A stretch of DNA of 64,000 nucleotides from Mucilaginibacter_A sp050954285. GTDB lineage: Bacteria > Bacteroidota > Bacteroidia > Sphingobacteriales > Sphingobacteriaceae. The DNA is taken from the NCBI GenBank assembly GCA_050954285.1, contig JBPBPL010000025.1:36220-100219 (forward strand), given 5' to 3'. Positions 1-8,284 of this stretch are shown here, in pieces; the stretch's first letter is position 1; each line of letters begins with the position of its first letter. The notes under the pieces are model-generated. The model did no database searches. It worked only from the letters and a program-made list of their open reading frames with translations, and was not told the origin of the DNA. Position numbers and translations under genes: made by a program.

Positions 1-2
1 TA

Positions 3-377
3 GTAATTTGCGATAAGCAGCGCAAACGCGCCAACGAAATTGAATCGATGACGGTGATCGGCGATGTAACCGACCAAGATATTGTGCTGATTGATGATAT
101 GTGCGATACGGCCAGAACTTTGGCTAAAGCTGCTGGCTTAATTATGGATCGCGGGGCGAGAAGTGTACGGGCAGTTTGTACGCATCCGATTTTATCTGGT
201 GATGCTTATAATACAATCGAAAAGTCAGCTTTAACAGAATTAATTGTAACCGATACTATCCCGTTGAAACAGCAAAGCAGCAAAATACATGTGCTCTCTG
301 CAGCCAGGTTATTTGCCAGTGCGATTGCCAATGTAAATGAACATGGTTCAATCAGTCAGCTTTTTAATGTAGATTGA
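3..377 (+). CDS. prs: ribose-phosphate pyrophosphokinase, C-terminal part (5' end outside window)
   Basis: Makes PRPP from ribose 5-phosphate and ATP for nucleotide, histidine and tryptophan synthesis in the cytoplasm. The reading frame is open from base 3 with no start in the window, so only about the last 124 residues are seen. The PRPP-binding loop DDMCDTARTL follows a beta strand (DIVLID), as in class I PRPP synthetases, and the end (LSAARLFASAIANVNEHGSI) matches the family C-terminus. An internal ATG at 48 exists, but homologous sequence (VICDKQRKRANEIE) continues upstream of it, so it is not the start. It precedes rplY by 86 bp in the same direction. Family assignment is firm. Confidence 0.93.
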   Translation, partial: VICDKQRKRANEIESMTVIGDVTDQDIVLIDDMCDTARTLAKAAGLIMDRGARSVRAVCTHPILSGDAYNTIEKSALTELIVTDTIPLKQQSSKIHVLSAARLFASAIANVNEHGSISQLFNVD

Positions 378-463
378 GAGAAGCAATGTAAGCCGATAGT
401 TAAAAGCCTCAGCATAAACAAAAAGAACAACAATTAATACAAACAATAAATAACAACAACACA

Positions 464-1051
464 ATGAAATCAATTGCTATTAGCGGTTCTCCAAGAGAGA
501 ACGTAGGGAAAAGAGACGCTAAAGAGCTGCGTTATGAAGGCAAAGTGCCTGCGGTTCTTTATGGTGGGGATACCCAAACCCACTTTGCTGTGTCTGCAGC
601 TGATTTGAAACCGGTAATTTACACACCAGAGGTTCATTTCATCGATTTAGAGGTTGCAGGTGTAAAAAGCCAGGCCATTATTCAGGCTACACAATTTCAC
701 CCGGTTACAGATCAATTATTACACATCGATTTTTTATTGCTGAATGACAGCAAACCGATCACAATGGAAATTCCGGTATTACTAACTGGTACTTCTCCAG
801 GCGTAAAAACCGGTGGTAAACTGGTTCAAAAACTGCGTAAATTACGTGTAAAAGGTTTGCCGAAAGATCACCTGGATAACGTTGAAGTAAGCATCGAAAC
901 TCTGGAAGTTGGTAAATCTGTAAAAGTTAGCGAGATTAAATTGCCAAACCTAACGATCACCAATTCTGCGGAAGATACCATTGTTTCTGTTACCACTTCA
1001 CGCGCATTGCGTCAGGCAGAGCAGGAAGCAACAACTCCGGGTAAAAAATAA
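464..1051 (+). CDS. rplY: 50S ribosomal protein L25/general stress protein Ctc
   Basis: Long (CTC-type) L25 that binds 5S rRNA in the large ribosomal subunit. The N-terminal L25 domain (about residues 3-95) has the family pattern SGSPRENVGKRDAKELR, then VPAVLYGG; the C-terminal TL5-like beta domain spans about 100-180 (PVLLTGTSPGVKTGGKL). At 195 residues the length is normal for Bacteroidota. The start ATG follows an A-rich leader, as is usual in this phylum where Shine-Dalgarno sites are weak. It lies between prs and pth, a common bacterial order, and is followed by an intrinsic terminator. Confidence 0.96.
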   Translation: MKSIAISGSPRENVGKRDAKELRYEGKVPAVLYGGDTQTHFAVSAADLKPVIYTPEVHFIDLEVAGVKSQAIIQATQFHPVTDQLLHIDFLLLNDSKPITMEIPVLLTGTSPGVKTGGKLVQKLRKLRVKGLPKDHLDNVEVSIETLEVGKSVKVSEIKLPNLTITNSAEDTIVSVTTSRALRQAEQEATTPGKK

Positions 1052-1053
1052 GC

Positions 1054-1125
1054 GATACTTCTTTTATCATACAAAAACCTTCAGCATAAAAACTGAAGGT
1101 TTTTTTATGCCATAAAAACAGTATT
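1054..1125. repeat. dispersed repeat, inverted pair flanking a terminator
   Basis: Left arm ATACTTCTTTTA (1055-1066) and right arm TAAAAACAGTAT (1113-1124) lie symmetrically outside the rplY terminator hairpin. The same arm-hairpin-arm layout recurs at 47848-47922. The right arm runs into a TACCTTTG box before pth. Confidence 0.8.
1073..1106 (+). terminator. intrinsic terminator of rplY
   Basis: A perfect 12-bp stem (AAAAACCTTCAG with CTGAAGGTTTTT) with an 8-nt loop and trailing Ts, 22 bp after the rplY stop. Confidence 0.85.
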
Positions 1126-1132
1126 ACCTTTG
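1125..1132 (+). promoter_or_regulatory. putative -7 box (TACCTTTG) of pth
   Basis: Matches the Bacteroidota -7 consensus TAnnTTTG exactly. It is only 5 bp before the pth ATG, which would give a nearly leaderless transcript, so the match could be chance. It directly abuts a copy of the dispersed repeat (1113-1124). Confidence 0.35.
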
Positions 1133-1137
1133 GAGAA

Positions 1138-1698
1138 ATGAAATACCTGATCGTTGGCCTCGGAAACATCGGCCCGGAATATGCCGATACGCGCCATAAC
1201 ATTGGTTTTATGATTTTGGATGAACTGGCCCGGCAAGAATCATCGCAGTTTTTTAACCTGCGGCTGGCTTATTATACTGAAGTAAATTATAAATCGCGCA
1301 CCTTACATCTCATCAAACCAACCACTTACATGAACTTAAGTGGAAAAGCACTGGCTTACTGGATGAAAGAATTAAAAATTCCAGTAGAGAACGTTTTGGT
1401 TTTGGTAGATGATTTAGCTTTGCCGTTAGGAACTTTACGGTTGAAACCAAAAGGCAGCGCTGCCGGGCACAATGGATTAAAACACATCGAACTAACTTTG
1501 GGCAACAGCGATTATGCACGCCTGCGTTTCGGTATCAGCGATCATTTTCCAAAAGGCCGACAAGCAGATTATGTTTTAAGCGGATTTGACAAAGAGGAAC
1601 AACTGGAATTGCCGGCGCTGATTGATCGATCCATCGAAATAATTAAAAGTTTTGCCACCATCGGCACGGAACTGACGATGACAAAATTTAACCGGTAA
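1138..1698 (+). CDS. pth: peptidyl-tRNA hydrolase
   Basis: Releases peptides from peptidyl-tRNA that drops off ribosomes, recycling tRNA in the cytoplasm. The start MKYLIVGLGNIGPEYADTRHNIGF carries the signature N10 and catalytic His (TRHN) of the Pth family. KPTTYMNLSGKA, VLVDDLALPLGTLRLKPKGSAAGHNGLKHI and RLRFGI are all present. Length 186 aa is typical. The ATG at 1138 is fixed by the conserved N-terminus. It follows the rplY terminator, and the next gene starts 7 bp after its stop, so the two probably form one transcript. Confidence 0.97.
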   Translation: MKYLIVGLGNIGPEYADTRHNIGFMILDELARQESSQFFNLRLAYYTEVNYKSRTLHLIKPTTYMNLSGKALAYWMKELKIPVENVLVLVDDLALPLGTLRLKPKGSAAGHNGLKHIELTLGNSDYARLRFGISDHFPKGRQADYVLSGFDKEEQLELPALIDRSIEIIKSFATIGTELTMTKFNR

Positions 1699-1707
1699 AA
1701 ACAGTAT
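1696..1707 (+). repeat. dispersed repeat copy overlapping a start codon
   Basis: TAAAAACAGTAT spans the end of pth's intergenic gap. Its last two bases supply the A and T of the ATG (1706-1708) of the next gene. Confidence 0.7.
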
Positions 1708-2281
1708 GCAACCCGAAAACTTCCACGCAAACAAAACGTTTTCCGGTTTAAATTGTGCGGAGAAAACGTTGAAAGGAATTGAATTTGAAAGCTGCCACTT
1801 TAAACAAATCGATTTCAGCAATTGCAAAATGGAGAATTGTATTTTTTCGGATTGTATCCTGGAAGATTGCAATTTAAGTTTGGCACAACTAACTAATACT
1901 GGTTTAAGCAGCATTACATTTAAAAACTGCAAGTTGCTTGGGGTTGATTTTAGTAAGGTTCGGGATTTTGCTTTTGTCGTAACTTTTGATACTTGTATTT
2001 TGGATTATGCTTCTTTTAGCAGGAAAAAACTGCGGAACACACATTTTAAAAAGTGCCGTTTGCAGGAAGCCAGTTTTATGGAAAGTGATTTAACAGGCGC
2101 CGTTTTTGCCAATTGTGATTTAACCCGAACTTATTTTAGCAACACTATTTTAGTTGAGGCAGATTTTACTTCAGCTTATAACTTTTCCATTGATCCGGAT
2201 CAGAATAAAATGAAGAAAGCCAGGTTTTCGGCTCATGGTTTGGCTGGTTTGCTGGAAAAATATCAGCTGCATATCTCATAA
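1706..2281 (+). CDS. pentapeptide-repeat protein
   Basis: A 191-residue protein made almost wholly of degenerate pentapeptide repeats (A[D/N]LxX type: CHFKQIDFSNCKMENCIFSDC, later LQEASFMESDLTGAVFANCDL), which fold as a right-handed square beta-helix. The phase break near residues 85-105 (RKKLRNTHF) resembles the two-coil layout of Qnr/McbG-like proteins. No signal peptide or membrane segment, so cytoplasmic. Family members include gyrase-protecting proteins, but most have unknown roles and nothing here proves gyrase binding. It follows pth by 7 bp; its ATG is embedded in a dispersed-repeat copy. Confidence 0.88.
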   Translation: MQPENFHANKTFSGLNCAEKTLKGIEFESCHFKQIDFSNCKMENCIFSDCILEDCNLSLAQLTNTGLSSITFKNCKLLGVDFSKVRDFAFVVTFDTCILDYASFSRKKLRNTHFKKCRLQEASFMESDLTGAVFANCDLTRTYFSNTILVEADFTSAYNFSIDPDQNKMKKARFSAHGLAGLLEKYQLHIS

Positions 2282-2289
2282 ATTTTATC

Positions 2290-2320
2290 AAAAAAAGGAG
2301 CAGAATTTCTGCTCCTTAAA
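2290..2320 (-). terminator. intrinsic terminator for the minus-strand oxidoreductase
   Basis: Perfect 11-bp inverted repeat AAGGAGCAGAA/TTCTGCTCCTT. Read on the minus strand it is followed by a run of seven Ts; on the plus strand by As. It therefore best serves the minus-strand gene ending at 2381, though it may also slow readthrough from the pentapeptide gene. Confidence 0.7.
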
Positions 2321-2380
2321 AATATACCGGTAAAAACAGCAGGCATTTTTATTCCGGATTTTAACTCAATTTATTAAAAT

Positions 2381-3310
2381 CTAATCCGTTACCTTGATGG
2401 CAATTTTGCCGCGTGTATGTCCTTTTGCGCTTAATTCTTGCGCTTTTACAATTTCTTGTAATGGGAAAACCTGATCGATAACCGGTTTTAGCTTGCCAGA
2501 ATCAATTAAATCAGCCATCTGTTTTAACTGTTCTACATCAGATTGCGCCATGAAACGCATAATCTGGATATTTTTGGCTTTAAAAGGCTGTTCATCTTCC
2601 ACGGCAACTGTAGTTATCAGTATGCCGCCTGGTTTAAGTACTTCTACTGATTTTTTCTGCGTATCACCGCCAATTGTGTCAAAAACAAAATCCAGATCTT
2701 TAAGTTCTTTTTCAAATTGTTGCTGCTGATAATCAATCACTTTATCGGCACCAAGTTCTTTTAAAAAAGCAATATTTTTCTCCGAAGAAGTAGCAATTAC
2801 ATAAGCACCTTTCCATTTGGCCAGCTGCACGGCAATGGTTCCTACACCGCCGGATGCGCCATGAATCAGGATTTTTTGGCCGGCTGCAGTTTTTCCATGA
2901 TCAAAAATGCCTTGCCAGGCCGTTAAACCAGCCAGCGGGATGCTTGCGGCTTCGGTATGAGAAACAGAAGTGGGTTTTGCAGCAATTTCGTTTGCTTTTA
3001 CAGCTACATACTCTGCATAAGTGCCGTTTCTGGTGATATCCGGCTTGCCGTAAACTTCTTGCCCAACCTTAAAATCTTTTACTTCACTTCCTACTTCTTT
3101 AATTACACCAGAAAAATCCCAGCCTAATATCAGCGGAAATTTAAACGGAATTTGCTTCATGGCACCTTCACGCACTTTCCAATCCACCGGATTAACGCTG
3201 GTTGCATAAATTTTAACCAGCACATCATCCGGGTTGATATTTGGCATTGGTGCCTCTTCATATTTTAATTCTTCTACCCCACCAAACTGGTGAATTTGGA
3301 TTGCTTTCAT
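2381..3310 (-). CDS. NADP-dependent oxidoreductase (quinone oxidoreductase-like, MDR superfamily)
   Basis: Medium-chain dehydrogenase/reductase of the zinc-free quinone oxidoreductase type, expected to reduce quinones or enones with NADPH in the cytoplasm. The N-terminal GroES-like part has VNPVDWKVREG and PLILGWDFSGVIKEVG. The Rossmann part has ILIHGASGGVGTIAVQLAKWKGAYVIAT. The cysteine zinc ligands of alcohol dehydrogenases are absent. It ends IVKAQELSAKGHTRGKIAIKV, the usual C-terminus. 309 aa, full length. It stands alone on the minus strand between plus-strand genes. Substrate cannot be told. Confidence 0.92.
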   Translation of the reverse strand: MKAIQIHQFGGVEELKYEEAPMPNINPDDVLVKIYATSVNPVDWKVREGAMKQIPFKFPLILGWDFSGVIKEVGSEVKDFKVGQEVYGKPDITRNGTYAEYVAVKANEIAAKPTSVSHTEAASIPLAGLTAWQGIFDHGKTAAGQKILIHGASGGVGTIAVQLAKWKGAYVIATSSEKNIAFLKELGADKVIDYQQQQFEKELKDLDFVFDTIGGDTQKKSVEVLKPGGILITTVAVEDEQPFKAKNIQIMRFMAQSDVEQLKQMADLIDSGKLKPVIDQVFPLQEIVKAQELSAKGHTRGKIAIKVTD

Positions 3311-3428
3311 AAATGTTAAATTTTATCTTATCAACAAAAACCAACTTGGATTGATTGCCGATGAAAACATTAAACACAAATTTTACACGATAAAAAAAAT
3401 ATTGATGCTGATTAATTGAACGTTGGAT

Positions 3429-3458
3429 GATACTTCTTTTATCGACTAAAAATCAGTG
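3429..3458 (-). repeat. dispersed repeat copy with partial second arm
   Basis: Left arm GATACTTCTTTTATCG is intact; after a short spacer a partial right arm (TAAAAATCAGTG) follows. It lies in the 253-bp gap between two divergent genes (3310 and 3564), otherwise AT-rich and without a gene. Confidence 0.7.
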
Positions 3459-3563
3459 TAATCCATTTAATAATCTTTTTTAATCCCAAAACGAGCGCGT
3501 AACAAGTTGATTACTTTTCTGCTGTCGATATTTTTTTAAATTAGCAGTTCAAATTACTGCTCG

Positions 3564-5435
3564 ATGAAACGATTTTACCTTTTCTTGCTGCTAACCGGAC
3601 TTTATTTGAGTTCTGCTTCTGCACAAAGCACTTATGCCAGCGAAAACTACACCAAAAAAGAAGTGTATATCACTATGCGCGACGGCATCAAACTTTTCAC
3701 GTCTGTTTATACGCCAAAAGATGCTTCTCCGAAGAAAAAATATCCGATGATTATGCAGCGCACCTGTTACAGCGTTGCGCCTTATGGAGCTGGTAAATTC
3801 CCGAGAAGTTTAGGCCCGTCAGAAACGATGATGAAGGAAGGCTATATTGTTGTTTATCAGGATGTTCGCGGCCGATACAAAAGCGAAGGAACGTGGACGA
3901 ATATGACGCCGGTGATCGACAATAAAAAAAGCAAAACAGATGTAGATGAAGGTTCTGATACGTATGATACGATTGACTGGCTGGTAAAAAACACGCCCAA
4001 TAACAATGGCAAAGTTGGCCAGTGGGGAATTTCTTATCCGGGATTTTATACTGCTGCCGGCATTTTGTCTAATCATCCGGCATTGAAAGCTTCTTCTCCG
4101 CAGGCTCCGATTTCTGATTTCTTTTTTGATGATTTTCACCACAATGGTTCTTTGCTGGAATCTTACTTTTTTACCTATCCAGTGTTTGGTGTTCAAAAAA
4201 CAAAAGCGGATACCACCGGAACTGCTTGGTACGCAAACCAGATGTTTAATCCGGGCACCAAAGATGGTTACCAGTTTTTGCTGGATCTGGGTCCGTTGAG
4301 TAATGCAGATAAATACTATAAGAACAATTTTTTCTGGCAGGAAACCATCAATCACCCAAACTATGATGAGTTTTGGCAAAAACGCGGCTTGACAAAACAT
4401 TTCAGCAAAGTAAAACCTGCGGTGATGTTTGTAGGCGGTTGGTTTGATGCGGAAGATCTTTCCGGACCGTTGGATATGTTTAAAAAGATCCATAAAACTG
4501 ATCCAAATGCTTATAATACGATTGTAATGGGACCGTTTGGACATGGCCGCTGGTCGCGCGAAACTGGACATACATTTCATTCCAATGTTTATTTTGGTGA
4601 TAGCATTGCAACTTTTTATCAAAAAAATATTGAAGCCAAATTTTTCAATCACTTTTTAAAAGGCAACGGCGATAAAAACTCTGGTTTACCAGAAGCTTAT
4701 ATGTACAATACCGGCAAAAAAGAGTGGGAAACTTTTACGCAATGGCCTGCTACAAACGCTACACATCAAAAATTATATTTAAGTGCTGATGGCAAAATCA
4801 GCATGACTGCTCCTGCTTCAACCGGCTCGATGTCTTACGTAAGTGATCCTGCAAAACCCGTTCCTTATACCGAAGATAACAGCACCACGATGGGTTTTAC
4901 GCCTCATAATTACATGAGTGAAGATCAGCGCTTTGCAGGCCGCCGTCCGGATGTTTTGGTTTATCAAACCGATGTTTTGCAGGATGATATGACTTTGGGT
5001 GGCGAGATTTTATCTCACCTGAAAATTGCTTCTACCGGAACTGATGCCGATTTTATTGTGAAACTGATTGACGTTTATCCGGCCGATGAACCGAACAATC
5101 CAAATCAGCCAAATAAAACTGTATTGATGAGTAATTACGAGCAAATGGTACGGTCAGAAGTAATGCCGGCACGCTTCCGCCACAGCTTTGAAAAACCGGA
5201 AGCTTTGGTAGCCAATCAAAAAACCGATGTAAATGTGCGTTTGCAGGATGTGCTGCACACCTTCAAAAAAGGCCATCACTTAATGATTCAGGTTCAAAGT
5301 ACGGCTTTCCCACTGTTTGCCCGCAATCCGCAGAAGTTTGTGGATAACCCATATAAAGCTGTAGAAAGCGATTATATTAAAGCAACCGAAACTGTTTTTA
5401 ACGATAGTTTTATTGATGTGGAGGTGTTGAAGTAA
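3564..5435 (+). CDS. secreted CocE/NonD-family hydrolase (S15-like, alpha-amino-acid ester hydrolase type)
   Basis: Probable periplasmic serine hydrolase of the CocE/X-Pro dipeptidyl-peptidase superfamily, which cleaves acyl esters or amides. A signal peptide is clear (hydrophobic 4-18, cut after SASA). The alpha/beta-hydrolase core has YQDVRGRYKSEG, the nucleophile motif GISYPG (Ser about 157), an Asp in FVGGWFDAED and the His in GPFGHGRW. The C-terminal half (PVPYTEDNST... to the end) is the jelly-roll X-Pro_dipep_C domain. 623 aa is the family length. Its stop overlaps the next start (TAATG), so it is translated with the M1 peptidase; both look like periplasmic peptide scavenging enzymes. 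Exact substrate unknown. Confidence 0.9.
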   Translation: MKRFYLFLLLTGLYLSSASAQSTYASENYTKKEVYITMRDGIKLFTSVYTPKDASPKKKYPMIMQRTCYSVAPYGAGKFPRSLGPSETMMKEGYIVVYQDVRGRYKSEGTWTNMTPVIDNKKSKTDVDEGSDTYDTIDWLVKNTPNNNGKVGQWGISYPGFYTAAGILSNHPALKASSPQAPISDFFFDDFHHNGSLLESYFFTYPVFGVQKTKADTTGTAWYANQMFNPGTKDGYQFLLDLGPLSNADKYYKNNFFWQETINHPNYDEFWQKRGLTKHFSKVKPAVMFVGGWFDAEDLSGPLDMFKKIHKTDPNAYNTIVMGPFGHGRWSRETGHTFHSNVYFGDSIATFYQKNIEAKFFNHFLKGNGDKNSGLPEAYMYNTGKKEWETFTQWPATNATHQKLYLSADGKISMTAPASTGSMSYVSDPAKPVPYTEDNSTTMGFTPHNYMSEDQRFAGRRPDVLVYQTDVLQDDMTLGGEILSHLKIASTGTDADFIVKLIDVYPADEPNNPNQPNKTVLMSNYEQMVRSEVMPARFRHSFEKPEALVANQKTDVNVRLQDVLHTFKKGHHLMIQVQSTAFPLFARNPQKFVDNPYKAVESDYIKATETVFNDSFIDVEVLK

Positions 5436-7090
5436 TGATCAGGAAGCTTCTTTTATCTATGTTTTTTTGGTGTCTGATTGTTTATAGTCAGGCACAATTG
5501 CTTCAACCCAAAACAAAATTTACCCATGCTGATACGTTACGCGGCATGTTAACACCGTTGCGAACCTGTTACGATATCAACTATTATCATTTGGATGTGA
5601 AGGTTGATATCGACCAGAAATTCATTAGTGGCAGTAACGAGTTTCGGTTTACGGCTACGCAGGATTTTAAAAAACTGCAGTTTGATCTATTCGCTAATTT
5701 AAAGATTGAAAAAGTAGTTTTCCATGGTAAAAATTTAACCTATTTGCGTGACGGCAATGCTGTTTTTCTCAATTTCCCAAACCCTGTAAAAAAGGGTGTA
5801 AAAGAAGCATTCACTGTCTATTATTCCGGTAATCCAATCATTGCCAAGCGAGCACCCTGGGATGGCGGTTTTGTTTTTACCAAAGATAGTGAAGGTAAAC
5901 CATGGGTTGCCACAGCGTGCCAGGGTTTGGGTGCCAGTGTTTGGTGGCCAACGAAAGATCACCAATCCGACGAGGTGGATAGTATGCTCATCAGTATCAG
6001 CGTACCAAAAGGTTTGAAGGATGCTTCCAACGGAAGACTAAGAAAAGTAACGGAATTAGCAGATGGTTATACGCGCTTTGACTGGGCGGTAGTTAACCCG
6101 ATCAACAACTACGATGTGGAAGCCAACATAGGCAATTACGTGCATTTTGATGATGTTTTTAATGGTGAAAAAGGCAAACTAACTTTGGGTTTTTGGGTGC
6201 TGCAACAAGATTTAGACAAAGCCAAAAAGCAATTCGGTGCTAATGTAAAACCAATGCTTACTGCTTTTGAACACTGGTTTGGCCCCTACCCTTTTTATGA
6301 GGATGGCTACAAATTGATTGAAGCACCGCATTTAGGCATGGAGCATCAAAGCGGCGTGGCCTACGGCAATCATTTTCAGAATGGTTATTTGGGGCGAGAC
6401 TTATCCGGCACGGGCTGGGGTTTAAAATGGGATTTTATTATTGTACATGAGAGCGGCCACGAATGGTTCGGCAACAATATTACGTCTAAAGATCTGGCGG
6501 ATATGTGGATTCACGAAGGCTTTACCAATTACTCCGAATCGCTGTTTGTAGAACAGCAATATGGCAAGCAAGCAGGATTAGAATATACGCACGGCAACCG
6601 CCGCTCTATTCAAAACGATGCGCCGATTATTGCCCAGTATAACGTAAACAAGGAAGGTTCTGGTGATATGTATCCGAAAGGTGGAAATATGCTGAACATG
6701 ATTCGAACCATCATCAACAATGATGAAAAATGGCGGGAGATTTTGCGCGGACTGAACAAAACTTTCTATCATCAAACGGTAACTTACGATGATATTGTAG
6801 GATATATTAATCAGCAATCCGGCATTAATTTCAGTTCGGTTTTTGATCAGTACCTGCATTATAAAAACATCCCGGTTTTAGAATTCCGCTTTCAGGATAA
6901 ACAGCTTTTGGGTAGATGGATTTCTGATGTAAACGGTTTTTCTATGCCGGCCCGGATTCGGATCAAAGGCGGCGAATACCAGTTTTTCAATCTCGGTACT
7001 TCTTTTAGCCCCATAAATTTGCCAACAGCCACAAAAGATAACCTTGAAACGGATACTTTTAACTACTATATTGGAGTTTTGATCGATTAA
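5435..7090 (+). CDS. secreted M1-family zinc metallopeptidase
   Basis: Aminopeptidase-N-like enzyme, probably periplasmic or lipid-free outer surface: signal peptide residues 1-20 (MIRKLLLSMFFWCLIVYSQA). The zinc site HESGH at about 338-342 is followed 18 residues later by Glu361 (MWIHEGFTNYSES), the gluzincin pattern. The exopeptidase GxMEN motif is altered to GMEH (about 301-304), which occurs in several bacterial M1 relatives and may change N-terminal recognition. The N-terminal beta domain is present; the long C-terminal helical domain of PepN is absent, explaining the 551-aa size. The start codon overlaps the previous stop by one base, so the pair is one operon. Confidence 0.92.
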   Translation: MIRKLLLSMFFWCLIVYSQAQLLQPKTKFTHADTLRGMLTPLRTCYDINYYHLDVKVDIDQKFISGSNEFRFTATQDFKKLQFDLFANLKIEKVVFHGKNLTYLRDGNAVFLNFPNPVKKGVKEAFTVYYSGNPIIAKRAPWDGGFVFTKDSEGKPWVATACQGLGASVWWPTKDHQSDEVDSMLISISVPKGLKDASNGRLRKVTELADGYTRFDWAVVNPINNYDVEANIGNYVHFDDVFNGEKGKLTLGFWVLQQDLDKAKKQFGANVKPMLTAFEHWFGPYPFYEDGYKLIEAPHLGMEHQSGVAYGNHFQNGYLGRDLSGTGWGLKWDFIIVHESGHEWFGNNITSKDLADMWIHEGFTNYSESLFVEQQYGKQAGLEYTHGNRRSIQNDAPIIAQYNVNKEGSGDMYPKGGNMLNMIRTIINNDEKWREILRGLNKTFYHQTVTYDDIVGYINQQSGINFSSVFDQYLHYKNIPVLEFRFQDKQLLGRWISDVNGFSMPARIRIKGGEYQFFNLGTSFSPINLPTATKDNLETDTFNYYIGVLID

Positions 7091-7147
7091 TTTCTATTTT
7101 GCTGTAACTAATTGCTTCAAATCAGCATCTTATCAAAAAACTAAACT

Positions 7148-7882
7148 ATGAAACCAATTAGTAATTTCTTTTTAATGGCCTTGCTGCTCACAGCTTTTGG
7201 CATCTTTACATTTGCAAAAGTAGTTCGTCCCGCAGCCAATGTTGCTATGGAAACGCAGGACCGCAAAGTCTCTGGTTTTCACGCTGTTTCCTCTTCCGGT
7301 TCTTTTGATGTTGTGTTGAAACAGGGCAACACAGAAGCTGTAAAAGTAGAAGCAGATGCAGAAGTGATTAACGAAATTGTAACCGAAGTTAAAGGCGGCA
7401 CGTTGCAAATCCATTCTAAAAACACGCACAATTGGGGCAATTTCTGGAACAATCGGCACATTAAAATTTATGTGATTGCTAAAGATTTAAATAGTATTAG
7501 CTTAAGTGGTTCTGGCGATTTTAGGATCGAAGATCAATTCAATGCCAAAGATTTGGAATTAAGAATCAGCGGATCAGGTGATTTTAATGGAGCAATTAAT
7601 GTAAAAACGGTTGCTGTATCCATTTCTGGTTCCGGCGATTTTAAACTTTCTGGCAAAGCAGAAGAATCTACCGTTGGAATTTCTGGTTCAGGCGATTTTA
7701 ATGCAGAAAACTTAATGACCAGATCTACTGCCATCCGCGTTTCCGGCTCCGGTAATGCCAATGTTTATGCCAGCGAAAAGTTAGATGCTACCGTTAATGG
7801 TTCTGGCGATGTACATTATGGAGGCCACCCAAAAAGTGTTTCAAAAGCTGCACACGGTTCTGGCGACATTTCCGGATCTTAG
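7148..7882 (+). CDS. secreted GIN-domain (DUF2807) protein
   Basis: Exported protein of 244 aa with a signal peptide (SNFFLMALLLTAFGIFTFA) and a putative auto-transporter-adhesin head GIN domain (DUF2807). It opens with the family pattern VSGFHAVSSSGSFDVVLKQG and has at least six repeats of the form SGSGDF (for example about residues 119, 138, 157, 175, 193, 218), predicting a right-handed beta-helix. Function of this family in Bacteroidota is not established; cell-surface or periplasmic placement is likely. It follows the M1 gene by 57 bp in the same direction and ends at a strong terminator. Confidence 0.88.
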   Translation: MKPISNFFLMALLLTAFGIFTFAKVVRPAANVAMETQDRKVSGFHAVSSSGSFDVVLKQGNTEAVKVEADAEVINEIVTEVKGGTLQIHSKNTHNWGNFWNNRHIKIYVIAKDLNSISLSGSGDFRIEDQFNAKDLELRISGSGDFNGAINVKTVAVSISGSGDFKLSGKAEESTVGISGSGDFNAENLMTRSTAIRVSGSGNANVYASEKLDATVNGSGDVHYGGHPKSVSKAAHGSGDISGS

Positions 7883-7907
7883 TTAAGATACTGTGTTTTT
7901 ACCGAAT

Positions 7908-7942
7908 AAAAAAAGCGATGACTTAAAATCATCGCTTTTTTT
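7908..7942 (+). terminator. intrinsic terminator after GIN-domain gene
   Basis: Stem AAAAAGCGATGA with TCATCGCTTTTT around a 7-nt loop, then further Ts. Strong Rho-independent form. Confidence 0.88.
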
Positions 7943-8217
7943 GTGGAAAATGTTTATTAAAAATAACTTATAAACAAGTAAGAAGTAACCCAAAAATAAC
8001 CAGAACAAGTGCTTGTTTAAAAGATCATGCTGATTTGACTTTTCCACAATCACGTCTTATTACACATTCTGTAGAAATTATTTTCCTTCCAAACAAAACC
8101 AATCATATACTTATTATTAACGAACAATTAATTAGAGATTAATTATTGAAGGTAATATGAAATTTTGCAGGTAAGAAAATAGCACAAGCCCTCCTAAATA
8201 AATAATAAATTTATAGG

Positions 8218-8232
8218 GATAAAAGAAGCATC
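8218..8232 (+). repeat. dispersed repeat copy
   Basis: GATAAAAGAAGCATC, a perfect core copy, 52 bp before the hydrolase start. Confidence 0.75.
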
Positions 8233-8284
8233 GGATTTTACCTGCAGTTTGATTTCAATTTTTCATCAATAATCAACACAAAAA

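Larger units (their letters stand above)
7883..8284. other. 402-bp intergenic region
   Basis: Holds the terminator at 7908-7942, a degraded dispersed-repeat arm before it (about 7889-7902) and a good copy at 8220. The rest is AT-rich and has no convincing ORF. It probably contains the promoter of the downstream hydrolase, but no clear -33/-7 pair was found. Confidence 0.6.

Noticed and set aside
3819..4652. Long minus-strand open frame (277 codons) inside the S15-like gene
   Set aside because: It is opposite a firmly identified gene, has no family features and an odd composition (rich in Ile, Arg, Phe).
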